Under the pieces are notes generated by a model, which saw only the letters and a list, made by a program, of their open reading frames with translations, was not told where the DNA came from and did no database searches. Below are positions 51,186 to 60,621 of a DNA stretch of 64,000 nucleotides, piece by piece (within the stretch, counting starts at the first letter, position 1; each line of letters begins with the position of its first letter). This stretch comes from Pseudomonas marginalis (lineage in GTDB: Bacteria > Pseudomonadota > Gammaproteobacteria > Pseudomonadales > Pseudomonadaceae), in contig NZ_VTFG01000001.1 of NCBI RefSeq assembly GCF_008692035.1, forward strand, positions 2,480,001-2,544,000. Reading direction: 5' to 3'. The position numbers and the translations under genes are program-made.

Positions 51186-51287
51186 TCCGGTCTTCGAACT
51201 GTCTATCCCCGACATCCCCCCTAGGAGCAAATCCTACGGGGGACTACAATCCCTCTCCCCCCGCGCCATTGGCTGATCCAACCCCGC

Positions 51288-52631
51288 ATGTCGACCTGCT
51301 CCGTACACCCATTGCCCTACCGGGCCAACCCCGCCGAGTATTTTGCGGCGATTCGCCACGCTCCCGGCGCGGTCCTGCTCGACAGCGGCCGCCCGGCGGC
51401 CGAGCGTGGGCGTTACGATCTGCTCAGCGCCTGGCCCGACGCAACCTTGACGGTAGCGCCTGACGAAAGCGGCGCTGCTTTCCTGCAACGCTTGCGGGAA
51501 AACCTGACGCGACTGGGTGAAGCCACAATTCCTGCCGGTTTGCAGTTGCCGTTCGCCGGTGGCTTGATCGGCTACCTGAGCTACGACTTCGGTCGGCACC
51601 TGGAGCCCATGCCGCACCTGGCGGTGGATGACCTGCACCTGCCGGACGCGCGCTTCGGGCTGTACGCCTGGGCACTGATCAGTGACCACCAGGCCCGGAG
51701 CAGCCAACTGGTGTTTCACCCCTCGCTGGCAGACAGCGAACGGCAACGGCTGATCGCGTTGTTCAGCCATGGGGCGGTCGACACCTCTGCGACGTTCAAA
51801 CTCCAGGGCCCGATGGCCCCCGACCTCAGTGCCGAGGCCTACCGCCTGGCCATCGTGCGGATCCAGGATTACATCCAGGCGGGCGACTGCTACCAGGTCA
51901 ACTTCGCCCAGCGTTTCCGCGCGCCGTGCCTGGGTGATCCCTGGGCCGCCTACTGCGCGTTGCGCGAAGCCTGCCCGACGCCGTTTTCCGGGTTCCAGCG
52001 CCTGCCGGACGACGGCGCAGTGCTGAGCCTGTCGCCGGAGCGTTTCGTGCGCATCAGCGAGCGCCACGTCGAGACCCGCCCGATCAAAGGCACCCGCCCC
52101 CGCGGCCTTACGCCGGAAGAAGACGCGGCGAATGCCGACGAACTGCTGGCCAGCCCCAAGGACCGCGCCGAGAACCTGATGATCGTCGACCTGCTGCGCA
52201 ACGACCTCGGCCGCACGTGCCGCACCGGCTCGGTCAATGTGCCGGAATTGTTCAGTCTGGAAAGCTACCCCAATGTGCACCACCTGGTCAGCAGCGTGAC
52301 CGGCACGTTGGCCGACGACAAAGATGCCCTCGACCTGATCGCCGGCAGCTTCCCCGGCGGCTCGATCACCGGCGCGCCGAAGATTCGCGCGATGCAGATC
52401 ATCGACGAACTGGAGCCCACACGCCGTGGGCTGTACTGCGGTTCGCTGGTGTACCTGGATGTGCGCGGCGAGATGGACAGCTCCATCGCCATCCGCAGTT
52501 TGCTGGTCAAGGATGGCCAGGTGTGCTGTTGGGGCGGCGGTGGGATCGTGGCGGATTCGCAGTGGGAGGCGGAGTACCAGGAGTCGCTGACGAAGGTGCG
52601 GGTGTTGTTACAAACGCTGGAAAGCCTGTAG
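51288..52631 (+). CDS. pabB: Aminodeoxychorismate synthase component I
   Basis: This 447-residue chorismate-binding enzyme aminates chorismate to 4-amino-4-deoxychorismate for folate synthesis, using ammonia from PabA. The C-terminal catalytic part has IQAGDCYQVNFAQRF, the PIKGTRPRG lysine typical of PabB, ENLMIVDLLRNDLG and GSITGAPKIRAMQIIDELE. It stands alone; no pabA or pabC gene adjoins it. Confidence 0.95.
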   Translation: MSTCSVHPLPYRANPAEYFAAIRHAPGAVLLDSGRPAAERGRYDLLSAWPDATLTVAPDESGAAFLQRLRENLTRLGEATIPAGLQLPFAGGLIGYLSYDFGRHLEPMPHLAVDDLHLPDARFGLYAWALISDHQARSSQLVFHPSLADSERQRLIALFSHGAVDTSATFKLQGPMAPDLSAEAYRLAIVRIQDYIQAGDCYQVNFAQRFRAPCLGDPWAAYCALREACPTPFSGFQRLPDDGAVLSLSPERFVRISERHVETRPIKGTRPRGLTPEEDAANADELLASPKDRAENLMIVDLLRNDLGRTCRTGSVNVPELFSLESYPNVHHLVSSVTGTLADDKDALDLIAGSFPGGSITGAPKIRAMQIIDELEPTRRGLYCGSLVYLDVRGEMDSSIAIRSLLVKDGQVCCWGGGGIVADSQWEAEYQESLTKVRVLLQTLESL

Positions 52632-52836
52632 CGCACAGTGCCTTCCTGGCTCTCAGACGCAGCGCCGGGCAGTAGAAAAAACCTGAATCAGAACCGCAGT
52701 AGACGTAGTTGAACTTCGGAAGATAGCGTCCGGCTTCAACCGTCCACCCGCCGTCTGTGAAGGATCACATGAAGCGACTGCCTACCCGTCAGGAAATATT
52801 TCCGAGATTGCCCCCCCTCTCAACCGCGCCTATCAT

Positions 52837-52851
52837 CTCCCAAATTGGGAG
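52837..52851 (+). promoter_or_regulatory. Palindrome overlapping the higB ribosome-binding site
   Basis: CTCCCAA-A-TTGGGAG has perfect 7-bp arms and ends 9 bases before the higB ATG. Its right arm contains the GGGAG Shine-Dalgarno. It may be the HigA operator, an RNA hairpin hiding the start, or both. Confidence 0.5.
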
Positions 52852-52860
52852 GTTGCAGCG

Positions 52861-53163
52861 ATGCGAATAATCGCCCTCTCGACCTTACGAATATTCTGGG
52901 AAAGCCAACCCGCCTATATCGATGCAAAGGCACCGCTTATTGAATTGTATCGCCATATGGAAAAGGCCATTTACCCAACGCCACAAGCACTCAAGGCAGC
53001 GCTCAGGACCGCGAGCATTCTCAAAGGTGGCAGGGTTGTATTCAACGTGGGCGGCAACAAATATCGAGTGATCATGGCGATCGATTACCAGCGACAGCTT
53101 GGGTTCATACGGTTCGTAGGGACTCATGCGCAGTACGACCAGATAAATGCGGAGACCGTGTAA
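52861..53163 (+). CDS. higB: HigB-family mRNA interferase toxin
   Basis: This 100-residue toxin of the HigB (PF09907-type) branch has the core GGRVVFNVGGNKYRVIMAIDY and the C-terminal GFIRFVGTHAQYDQI with His and Tyr residues of the family active site. Members cut mRNA on the ribosome. GGGAGG precedes the ATG. The toxin gene comes first, as is usual for hig modules, and its TAA overlaps the antitoxin ATG by one base. Confidence 0.92.
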   Translation: MRIIALSTLRIFWESQPAYIDAKAPLIELYRHMEKAIYPTPQALKAALRTASILKGGRVVFNVGGNKYRVIMAIDYQRQLGFIRFVGTHAQYDQINAETV

Positions 53164-53519
53164 TGAACATCAAACCCATACACTCCCAGGAAGACCTCAC
53201 TGCGGCACTCGCGCGGGTGCAGCAGCTCTGGGGAGCGGACATCGGCTCGACTGAAGGCGATGAGCTGGAAATTCTTGCAGTACTCATTGAGAAGTACGAA
53301 GCCGAACATTACCCAATGCCACCCTCTGATCCGGTGGAAGCCATTAAATTTCGCATGGAGCAACTGGGCATGACTGCCCGCGACCTGGAGCCATTTATCG
53401 GCACCAGCGGACGGGTGTCAGAGGTGTTGAACCACAAGCGCAAGCTGAGCCTGTCGATGATCAAGCGGCTGCATGAAGGCTTGAGTATTCCTTATGAGCG
53501 GTTGCTTGCAGAGGGCTGA
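53163..53519 (+). CDS. higA: HigA-family antitoxin (Xre helix-turn-helix)
   Basis: This 118-residue antitoxin has an N-terminal toxin-binding part (about 1-60, rich in Glu and Leu) and a C-terminal Xre-type helix-turn-helix (about 65-115): MEQLGMTARDLEPFIG and SGRVSEVLNHKRKLS. It neutralises HigB and probably represses the operon through the palindrome before higB. Confidence 0.92.
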   Translation: MNIKPIHSQEDLTAALARVQQLWGADIGSTEGDELEILAVLIEKYEAEHYPMPPSDPVEAIKFRMEQLGMTARDLEPFIGTSGRVSEVLNHKRKLSLSMIKRLHEGLSIPYERLLAEG

Positions 53520-53569
53520 CAGGAACATAGGCAGTGGCTTTACCCGCCCCATCAGCCCGGCCGAAAAAA

Positions 53570-54187
53570 TTAAAGGCTCAACGGCCGATTCGAAGCCTTG
53601 ATGAATTCCTTCTTCAAATCTTCAAACGTATGCACCGCCGGGAATTGCGGGAACTCGCGGATCACGTTCTCCGGCGCATGGAACAGAATCCCACGGTCGG
53701 CCTCGCCCAACATGGTGGTGTCGTTGTAGGAGTCGCCCGCGGCGATCACGCGGTAGTAGAGGGTCTTGAACGCCAATACCGACTGGCGCTTGGGGTCTTT
53801 CTGGCGCAGTTGGTAGCTGACCACGCGGTCGTTTTCGTCGGTGATGAGACGGTGGCACAACAAGGTCGGGAAGCCCAGCTGGCGCATCAGCGGCTGGGAG
53901 AATTCGTAGAAGGTGTCGGACAGGATCACCACTTGGAAGCGCTCGCGCAGCCAGTTGACGAACTCGATGGCACCGTCCAGCGGCTTGAGGGTGGCGATCA
54001 CTTCCTGGATGTCGGCGAGCTTGAGCCCGTGTTCGTCGAGGATGCGCAGGCGCTGCTTCATCAGCACGTCGTAGTCGGGAATGTCCCGGGTGGTGGCCCG
54101 CAGGGATTCAATGCCGGTTTTTTCGGCGAAGGCGATCCAGATTTCCGGCACCAGCACCCCTTCCAGGTCGAGACAGGCAATTTCCAC
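53570..54187 (-). CDS. thrH: ThrH, phosphoserine phosphatase / homoserine phosphotransferase
   Basis: This is a 205-residue HAD-superfamily enzyme. The nucleophile motif is DLEGV (CLDLEGVLVPE), motif II is SDTF and motif IV is GDSYNDTTML. ThrH of P. aeruginosa removes phosphate from phosphoserine and can move it to homoserine. The replacement of the usual DxDxT/V by DLEGV is typical of ThrH. It is convergent with higA. Confidence 0.94.
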   Translation of the reverse strand: MEIACLDLEGVLVPEIWIAFAEKTGIESLRATTRDIPDYDVLMKQRLRILDEHGLKLADIQEVIATLKPLDGAIEFVNWLRERFQVVILSDTFYEFSQPLMRQLGFPTLLCHRLITDENDRVVSYQLRQKDPKRQSVLAFKTLYYRVIAAGDSYNDTTMLGEADRGILFHAPENVIREFPQFPAVHTFEDLKKEFIKASNRPLSL

Positions 54188-54338
54188 AAGACACTCCCAT
54201 TAGATGTTGTTAGTTGAGCGAGCAAAAGGACTGCCGAACTCTAGCGATTCAAGCCCGCCGCCGCAACGCAGGGCGGATTTTGATACCATCGCTCCCCTAT
54301 AGAGCGCTCAGCGCCATTGACCTGTAGGAACCGTCCTG

Positions 54339-55073
54339 ATGAACCAAGCCTTCGACGTCGTTGAACTCGCCACGACTTATGCCAACAAGTCTGCCCAGGA
54401 CATTCTCAAGCTGGCGTTCAGCCAGTTCGGTGATGACCTGTGGATTTCCTTCAGCGGCGCCGAGGATGTGGTGCTGGTGGACATGGCCTGGAAGCTGAAC
54501 AAGAACGTCAAGGTGTTCAGCCTCGACACCGGTCGCCTGCACCCGGAGACCTACCGGTTTATCGAACAGGTGCGCGACTTCTACAAGATCGACATTGAAC
54601 TGATCTCGCCGGACCAGAGCAAGCTGGAACCCTTCGTCAAGGAGAAAGGCCTGTTCAGCTTCTACAAGGACGGCCATGGTGAATGCTGCGGCGTGCGCAA
54701 GATCGAGCCGCTGCGCCGCAAGCTTTCCGGCGTCAGCGCCTGGGCCACCGGCCAACGCCGCGACCAGAGCCCAGGTACCCGCAGCCAGGTGGCGGCGCTG
54801 GAAATCGACACGGCCTTCTCCACCCCGGAACGTACCCTGTACAAGTTCAACCCGCTGGCGCAGATGACCAGCGAGGAGATCTGGGGTTACATCCGCATGC
54901 TGGAGCTGCCATACAACAGCCTGCATGAGCGCGGCTTTATCAGCATCGGCTGTGAGCCGTGCACCCGGCCTGTGCTGCCGAACCAGCACGAGCGCGAAGG
55001 GCGCTGGTGGTGGGAGGAAGCCACACAGAAGGAATGCGGGCTGCATGCCGGGAATATCATCAGCAAGGCTTGA
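54339..55073 (+). CDS. cysH: Adenosine 5'-phosphosulfate reductase (CysH type)
   Basis: This 244-residue enzyme reduces activated sulfate to sulfite. Four iron-sulfur cysteines are present (Cys116-Cys117 in GECCGVRK; Cys205 and Cys208 in GCEPCTRP), which mark an APS reductase rather than a PAPS reductase. The C-terminal KECGLHAG holds the catalytic Cys. The PP-loop segment [10 protein letters not shown] lies near residue 38. It stands alone, followed by a REP doublet. Confidence 0.95.
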   Translation: MNQAFDVVELATTYANKSAQDILKLAFSQFGDDLWISFSGAEDVVLVDMAWKLNKNVKVFSLDTGRLHPETYRFIEQVRDFYKIDIELISPDQSKLEPFVKEKGLFSFYKDGHGECCGVRKIEPLRRKLSGVSAWATGQRRDQSPGTRSQVAALEIDTAFSTPERTLYKFNPLAQMTSEEIWGYIRMLELPYNSLHERGFISIGCEPCTRPVLPNQHEREGRWWWEEATQKECGLHAGNIISKA

Positions 55074-55087
55074 AGTTGATGCTGTAA

Positions 55088-55184
55088 AAAATGTGGGAGG
55101 GGGCTTGCCCCCGATAGCGGTGGGTCAGCCAGTTCAATAGTTGCTGACACACTGCAATCGGGGGCAAGCCCCCTCCCACATTTT
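55088..55184. repeat. REP doublet downstream of cysH
   Basis: Two inverted copies of the TGTGGGAGGGGGCTTGCCCC element enclose a spacer containing GGTGGGTCAGCCAGTT. The outer arms (AAAATGTGGG and its complement) are perfect and end in TTTT, so the element may also terminate cysH. Confidence 0.88.
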
Positions 55185-55542
55185 GTCTTGTGCTGAATGT
55201 TAGAGATGTACACATAGATGTAACCATCGGTGCCATTTATGTGTGCAATTTCTCTTCAGCCGCACCATAACGTAACACCTCTCCCCTCCCGTCGATTGAC
55301 CTGGCGAATCACAGGCTGACAGCGCAAAAATAAATAGCTGTTCAATCGGTCAATTTATATTTCTTCAAATTCAGCCAGTTATTTAACTAACCTATAAAAA
55401 CGAAATTACCCAGAACGTTCATAGATCCAAAGCTGGCACGCATGTGGCTTAAGGTGAAATACGCTTTGTATACAATAAATACAAAACCTACATACACTTT
55501 GCCATCTGCAGCGCCCCGGCAGATGTGCTGGAGCCTGCCGGA
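55185..55542. other. 358-bp upstream region of the NCS1 permease
   Basis: This A/T-richer region probably carries the promoter of the permease-racemase operon. It contains the perfect palindrome TTGTATACAA at 55466-55475. I see no gene or RNA structure in the rest of it. Confidence 0.5.
55466..55475. promoter_or_regulatory. Candidate GntR-type operator before the NCS1 permease
   Basis: TTGTATACAA is a perfect 10-bp palindrome 67 bp before the permease start. It has the TTGT-N2-ACAA form bound by FCD regulators. No such regulator lies next to it, so the binding protein is unknown. Confidence 0.4.
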
Positions 55543-57072
55543 ATGCGTACAAGCCTCTCGAACAACATCGCACTGGATCTGCCCTCCTCCGCCCTGAACC
55601 CGGACGCCGCGAGCCCCGGCCCCCTGGTGCTCAGCCCGCGCCTGCACAACAAGGACCTGGCGCCCACCAAGATCGAAGGCCGACGCTGGGGGCGCTACAG
55701 CATCTTCGCGCTGTGGACCAATGACGTGCACAACATCGCCAACTATTCGTTCGCCATCGGTCTCTACGCGCTGGGCCTGGGCGGCTGGCAGATCCTGTTG
55801 TCCCTGGGCATCGGCGCGGCGCTGGTGTACTTCTTCATGAACCTGTCGGGGTATATGGGCCAGAAGACCGGCGTGCCGTTTCCGGTGATCAGCCGCATCA
55901 GCTTCGGCATTCACGGTGCGCAGATCCCGGCGTTGATCCGCGCCGTGATCGCGATTGCCTGGTTTGGTATACAGACGTACCTGGCGTCGGTGGTGTTCCG
56001 CGTACTGCTGACGGCGATTCATCCGGGCTTTGCCGACTATGACCACAACTCGATCCTGGGATTATCGACTCTGGGTTGGGCCTGTTTCGTGGCGATCTGG
56101 TTCGTGCAACTGGTGATCCTGGCTTATGGCATGGAGATGGTGCGCCGCTATGAAGGCTTCGCCGGACCGGTGATTCTGCTGACGGTGGCGGCGCTGGCCG
56201 GTTGGATGTACTTCCAGGCCGGCGGCAACATTGCCTGGTCGATCCGCGAACCGCTGAGCGGCGGCGAGATGTGGCGCAATATCTTTGCCGGTGGCGCGTT
56301 GTGGCTGGCGATCTATGGCACGCTGATCCTCAACTTCTGCGACTTCGCGCGCTCTTCGCCGTGCCGCAAGACCATCCTCGTCGGCAACTTCTGGGGCCTG
56401 CCGGTGAATATCCTGGTGTTTGCCGCCATCACTGTGCTGCTGTGCGGCGGGCAATTCCAACTCAATGGCCGAGTGATCGAAAGCCCGACTGAAATCATTG
56501 CAGCCATCCCCAATACCTTCTTTCTCGTGCTGGGCTGCCTGGCGTTCCTGATCGTCACCGTGGCGGTGAACATCATGGCCAACTTCGTCGCGCCGGCCTT
56601 TGTGCTGAGCAACCTGGCGCCCAAGTACCTGAACTTCCGCCGCGCCGGCTTGATCAGCGCCACCGTGGCCGTACTGATCCTGCCATGGAACCTCTACAAC
56701 AGCCCGTTGGTGATCGTGTATTTCCTCTCCGGCCTGGGCGCGCTGCTGGGGCCGCTGTACGGGGTGATCATGGTCGATTACTGGCTGATTCGTAAAAGCC
56801 AGGTGGACGTGCCGCAGCTGTATAGCGAAAACCCGAATGGCGTTTATTACTACAGCCGTGGGGTGAATATGCGTGCCGTGGCGGCGTTTATTCCTGCAGC
56901 CGTGATCGCCATCCTGCTGGCGCTGTTGCCCGGATTTGCCAGCGTCTCACCGTTTTCCTGGTTGTTTGGCGCCGGTATTGCAGGGTTGCTGTACCTGCTG
57001 ATCGCCAAGCGCCAGCCGTTCTACGCCGATGTCAGCGGCGAAAGCATTGCCGTCGATAACGTCAGTCACTGA
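55543..57072 (+). CDS. NCS1-family permease (hydantoin/allantoin/nucleobase type)
   Basis: This 509-residue inner-membrane transporter has about 12 helices. NCS1 signatures are RRWGRYSIFALWTNDVHNIANY (helix 1, residues about 45-66), FPVISRISFGIHGAQIPALIRA and LYGVIMVDYWLIRK near the end. NCS1 proteins bring in hydantoins, allantoin, uracil or cytosine with Na+ or H+. The next gene encodes a hydantoin-racemase-family protein 13 bp on, so a hydantoin or ureide is the likely substrate. ATG 55543 follows GGAG; GTG 55525 is possible. Confidence 0.88.
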   Translation: MRTSLSNNIALDLPSSALNPDAASPGPLVLSPRLHNKDLAPTKIEGRRWGRYSIFALWTNDVHNIANYSFAIGLYALGLGGWQILLSLGIGAALVYFFMNLSGYMGQKTGVPFPVISRISFGIHGAQIPALIRAVIAIAWFGIQTYLASVVFRVLLTAIHPGFADYDHNSILGLSTLGWACFVAIWFVQLVILAYGMEMVRRYEGFAGPVILLTVAALAGWMYFQAGGNIAWSIREPLSGGEMWRNIFAGGALWLAIYGTLILNFCDFARSSPCRKTILVGNFWGLPVNILVFAAITVLLCGGQFQLNGRVIESPTEIIAAIPNTFFLVLGCLAFLIVTVAVNIMANFVAPAFVLSNLAPKYLNFRRAGLISATVAVLILPWNLYNSPLVIVYFLSGLGALLGPLYGVIMVDYWLIRKSQVDVPQLYSENPNGVYYYSRGVNMRAVAAFIPAAVIAILLALLPGFASVSPFSWLFGAGIAGLLYLLIAKRQPFYADVSGESIAVDNVSH

Positions 57073-57085
57073 GTAAGGACATTCC

Positions 57086-57814
57086 ATGCGTATCCTTGTG
57101 GTCAACGTCAACACCACCGAATCCATCACTGAAACCATCGCTCAGCAGGCGCGGTCCGTGGCCTCGCCGGGCACCGAGATTGTCGGGCTCACGCCCTACT
57201 TCGGCGCGGAGTCGGTGGAGGGCAACTTTGAAAGCTACCTGGCCGCCATCGCCGTGATGGACCGGGTGATGGCCTACGACCAACCGTTCGATGCGGTGAT
57301 CCAGGCCGGCTACGGCGAGCACGGCCGGGAAGGCTTGCAGGAATTGCTGAATGTGCCGGTGGTGGACATCACCGAAGCAGCAGCCAGCACCGCAATGTTC
57401 CTGGGCCACGCCTACTCCGTGGTGACCACCCTGGACCGCACCGTGCCGCTGATCGAAGACCGCCTGAAACTCGCCGGCCTGTACCAGCGCTGCGCCTCGG
57501 TGCGCGCCAGCGGCATGGCAGTGCTGGAACTGGAAGAAGACCCGCTGGCCGCCATGGAAGCCATCGTGCGCCAGGCGGAACTGGCCATCCGCGAGGACAA
57601 GGCCGAAGTGATCTGCCTGGGTTGCGGCGGCATGGCCGGGCTGGATGAGCAGATTCGCCAGCGCACCGGGGTGCCGGTGGTGGATGGGGTGACGGCGGCG
57701 GTGACCATTGCCGAATCCCTGGTGCGGCTGGGGTTGTCGACGTCGAAGATCCGCACTTACGCGACGCCACGCCCGAAGCAGGTGATTGGCTGGCCGACTC
57801 GGTTCGGCCGCTGA
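57086..57814 (+). CDS. Asp/Glu/hydantoin racemase family protein
   Basis: This 242-residue enzyme has an N-terminal VNVNTTESITETI and the second-half catalytic region ICLGCGGMAG (Cys about 182). Hydantoin racemases use two cysteines; the first-half position near VIQAGYGEHG carries no Cys, so the pair differs from typical racemases and another reaction (for example maleate- or allantoin-racemase-like) is possible. It is co-transcribed with the permease. Confidence 0.8.
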   Translation: MRILVVNVNTTESITETIAQQARSVASPGTEIVGLTPYFGAESVEGNFESYLAAIAVMDRVMAYDQPFDAVIQAGYGEHGREGLQELLNVPVVDITEAAASTAMFLGHAYSVVTTLDRTVPLIEDRLKLAGLYQRCASVRASGMAVLELEEDPLAAMEAIVRQAELAIREDKAEVICLGCGGMAGLDEQIRQRTGVPVVDGVTAAVTIAESLVRLGLSTSKIRTYATPRPKQVIGWPTRFGR

Positions 57815-57827
57815 CCGGCACCTGCTT

Positions 57828-58751
57828 TCAGATTGCGCTGAACCTCTGGCCCAGCTTCTTCTCGGCAAACTGCTCGATGATGAAATCCACAAACGCCCGG
57901 GTCTTGCCGGGCAGCAGTTTGTGCTCGGCGTAGTAGATGGAAATATTGCCGTCGTCGACACACCAGCCGGGCAACACGCGCGCCACCGCGCCACTGTCGA
58001 GGAACGGCACGGCCATGGGCATGCTCACCAGCGCAATCCCCAGGCCCTGGGCGCTGGCACAGCAGGCGGCTTCGGAGTCGCTCATGGTCATGCCGGGCTT
58101 GAGCACCAGCGGGCGGTGTTCACGTTCGACACTGGTCAACTGCCAGGAGCGGATACGCCCGGTTTGCGGCGAGCGGATCAGAATGCCCTTGCAGCGCGAC
58201 AAGTCTTCGGGCTCGCGCACCGGCGGGCGCTGCGCCAGGTAACCCGGCGAGGCCACCAGCACCCGATGCGCCGGCGCCAGCTTGCGCGCCACCACCCCTT
58301 GGGGCAGCTCAAAACCGCCACCTATAGCGGCATCGAAGCCCTGGCCGATCAGGTCCACCTGGCGGTTATCGAAATGCCAGTCCGGGCTGATATCCGGAAA
58401 GCGCGCCATGAACGCCCCCAGCAACGGCACCACATAGCGATTGCCAAACACCGTGCCCATGCTGACCTTGAGCGTGCCCACCGGCCGGCCTTCGGCGCTG
58501 GCCAGGTTAGCCACGGCATTCTGGATGGTGGTGAGGCTGCCACTGACTTCGGCCAGGAACAACTTGCCGGCTTCGGTCAGGGCCAGACGCCGGGTGCTGC
58601 GCTGGAACAGCCGCACGCCGAGGCGCACCTCCAGCTTGGCGACGCTTTTGCCGACCGCCGCCGGGGTCAGGCTCAGGTGCCGGGCGGCCTCGGCAAAGCT
58701 GCCACCTTCAGCGCTGCGCACGAAGCATTCGATACTGCCAAAGCTTTCCAT
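57828..58751 (-). CDS. LysR-family transcriptional regulator
   Basis: This 307-residue regulator has an N-terminal winged helix (ECFVRSAEGGSFAEAARHLSLTPAAVGKSVAKLEVRLG, about residues 7-45, quoted in parts as SFAEAARHLSLTPAAV) and a LysR substrate-binding domain (about 90-300). It is divergent from the SDR gene and probably controls it. The inducer is unknown. Confidence 0.9.
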   Translation of the reverse strand: MESFGSIECFVRSAEGGSFAEAARHLSLTPAAVGKSVAKLEVRLGVRLFQRSTRRLALTEAGKLFLAEVSGSLTTIQNAVANLASAEGRPVGTLKVSMGTVFGNRYVVPLLGAFMARFPDISPDWHFDNRQVDLIGQGFDAAIGGGFELPQGVVARKLAPAHRVLVASPGYLAQRPPVREPEDLSRCKGILIRSPQTGRIRSWQLTSVEREHRPLVLKPGMTMSDSEAACCASAQGLGIALVSMPMAVPFLDSGAVARVLPGWCVDDGNISIYYAEHKLLPGKTRAFVDFIIEQFAEKKLGQRFSAI

Positions 58752-58877
58752 GTCGCCCCACTCTAAACTTTTGGTTTACACAGACTATAGCAATCACGGT
58801 CTACCGGCAGCGGCGAGCGAGGTCGATACTCGGCTCCAACAACAGGGCATTGCGCCTTGAATGACCAGGAGATCGAC

Positions 58878-59624
58878 ATGACCACACACAACCTCAGCGG
58901 CAAAGTCGCCTTGATCCAAGGCGGTTCCCGCGGCATCGGCGCCGCCATCGTCAAGCGCCTGGCCGCCCAGGGTGCAGCCGTTGCCTTTACCTACGTCAGC
59001 TCGGCCGCCAAGGCTGAAGCCCTGCAGCACAGCGTGATCAGCGAAGGCGGCAAAGCCCTGGCGATTCACGCCGACAGCGCCGATGCCACTGCGATCCGCA
59101 ACGCGGTCAACGCCACCGTGGAAGCCTTTGGCCGCCTGGACATCCTGGTGAATAACGCCGGCGTGCTGGCCATCGCACCGCTGGAAGACTTCAAGCTGGA
59201 AGACTTCGACCAGACCCTGGCGATCAACGTACGCAGCGTGTTTATCGCCACCCAGGAAGCCGCCAGGCATATGGGTGAAGGTGGCCGGGTGATCAACATC
59301 GGCAGCACCAATGCCGAACGCATGCCGTTTGGCGGTGGTGGCCCGTACGCAATGAGCAAGGCGGCGCTGGTCGGTTTGACCAAGGGCCTGGCGCGGGATC
59401 TTGGGCCGCGTGGCATCACGATCAATAACGTGCAGCCTGGGCCGGTGGACACCGATATGAACCCGGCAAACAGTGATTTTGCCGAGAGCCTGATCGGGTT
59501 GATGGCGGTGGGACGTTACGGGCATGTGGAAGAGATTGCCAGTTTCGTGGCGTATCTGGCCGGGCCGGAAGCGGGGTATATCACCGGTGCCAGCCTGACT
59601 ATCGATGGTGGGTTCAGCGCATAA
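58878..59624 (+). CDS. Short-chain dehydrogenase/reductase
   Basis: This 248-residue classical SDR has the NAD(P) motif GGSRGIG (about 15-21), NNAG (about 92), catalytic Ser in NIGSTNAE, and YAMSK (Tyr-x3-Lys). The DGGF end is typical of the FabG-like group. ATG 58878 follows AGGAG. The substrate is unknown; it is divergent from a LysR gene, a pairing often seen with detoxifying or catabolic reductases. Confidence 0.9.
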   Translation: MTTHNLSGKVALIQGGSRGIGAAIVKRLAAQGAAVAFTYVSSAAKAEALQHSVISEGGKALAIHADSADATAIRNAVNATVEAFGRLDILVNNAGVLAIAPLEDFKLEDFDQTLAINVRSVFIATQEAARHMGEGGRVINIGSTNAERMPFGGGGPYAMSKAALVGLTKGLARDLGPRGITINNVQPGPVDTDMNPANSDFAESLIGLMAVGRYGHVEEIASFVAYLAGPEAGYITGASLTIDGGFSA

Positions 59625-59629
59625 CCCAA

Positions 59630-59656
59630 TGTGGGAGCGGCTTGCCCCCTCCCACA
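59630..59656. repeat. Single REP hairpin
   Basis: TGTGGGAG-CGGCTTGCCCC-CTCCCACA forms an 8-bp stem around the REP core between the convergent SDR and HAD genes. Confidence 0.8.
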
Positions 59657-59672
59657 GGTTGACCTTGTTGGT

Positions 59673-60362
59673 TCAGGAGATGGGCGGCAGGCCATAGGCC
59701 GCCAGGTCGAAATCCGCAAGCTTGCGGATGATCTGGTCGGCATGCTGGTACTTGCTGTCGGCCATGGCCTCATCGGGCACGGCGATGGCGGTCATATGGG
59801 CGGCCTTCGCCGCCGTCACACCAAACGGCGAGTCTTCGAACACCAGGCAATCCTCGGGCGCAACGCCCAGGCGGCGAGCAGCAGTAAGGAAGATGTCCGG
59901 CGCAGGCTTGGCGGCGCCGACTTCCGGGTCGTCAGCGGTGACGATGGTGTCGAACAAACCAAACCACTCGCGGTGCAGGGTAGTCTTGTGGCCAAACGAA
60001 TTGCGCGACGAACTGGTGCCCACGCCAATCGGTATGTTGTGCGCCTTCAAGTGCCGCACCAGCGCCTCCGCGCCGGGCATGCCCAAGGCCTTGGGAAAGC
60101 GCTCGCTCATCAGCGGCTCGCGAATTTCGAGGAATTCAGCCGGGGTAATCGGCAGGTCCAGCGCCTTGACCACATAGTCGGCCAAATCCTGGGCGCCGCG
60201 CCCGATGATGTGCTGCTTGATGCCCCAGTCGTAGGTTCGTCCGTAGCGTTCAGCGATGATCTGCGTGACTTCGGTGTAGATGCCTTCCGTATCCAGCAAT
60301 AACCCGTCCATATCGAAAATCACGGCCTTGATCGGACCGACTGCGGTACGCGGTGCATTCAT
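59673..60362 (-). CDS. HAD-superfamily phosphatase (beta-phosphoglucomutase-like)
   Basis: This 229-residue HAD hydrolase has motif I VIFDMDGLLLDTE (Asp about 17 and 19), motif II GTSSS, motif III Lys in AAKPAPDIF and motif IV FEDSPFG. This set resembles plant GS1 and pseudouridine- or sugar-phosphate phosphatases. ATG 60362 is used; a GTG lies one codon earlier. The substrate cannot be assigned. Confidence 0.88.
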   Translation of the reverse strand: MNAPRTAVGPIKAVIFDMDGLLLDTEGIYTEVTQIIAERYGRTYDWGIKQHIIGRGAQDLADYVVKALDLPITPAEFLEIREPLMSERFPKALGMPGAEALVRHLKAHNIPIGVGTSSSRNSFGHKTTLHREWFGLFDTIVTADDPEVGAAKPAPDIFLTAARRLGVAPEDCLVFEDSPFGVTAAKAAHMTAIAVPDEAMADSKYQHADQIIRKLADFDLAAYGLPPIS

Positions 60363-60621
60363 CACTACAAACCCTGGAGGAAGGACTAAATGGATTCAGC
60401 ACAATAACGGCCTGGGTTGCCTGCAAGCAACCTTCGCGGCCAGGTATTGAGTCGGCACACGCCTGCAATCTGTGTGCGATCAGTGATTCATACCGCGCAA
60501 CAGTTTTACCCGCTCGCGTGCCATGCGGCCGTCTAGGGTTTGTAGGAACAGAGCGTTCGGCCGATAGCTCTCCTCTGAAAAATACCCCTTGCAAACCTTA
60601 TAAAAGACTTATTAACTTCTG

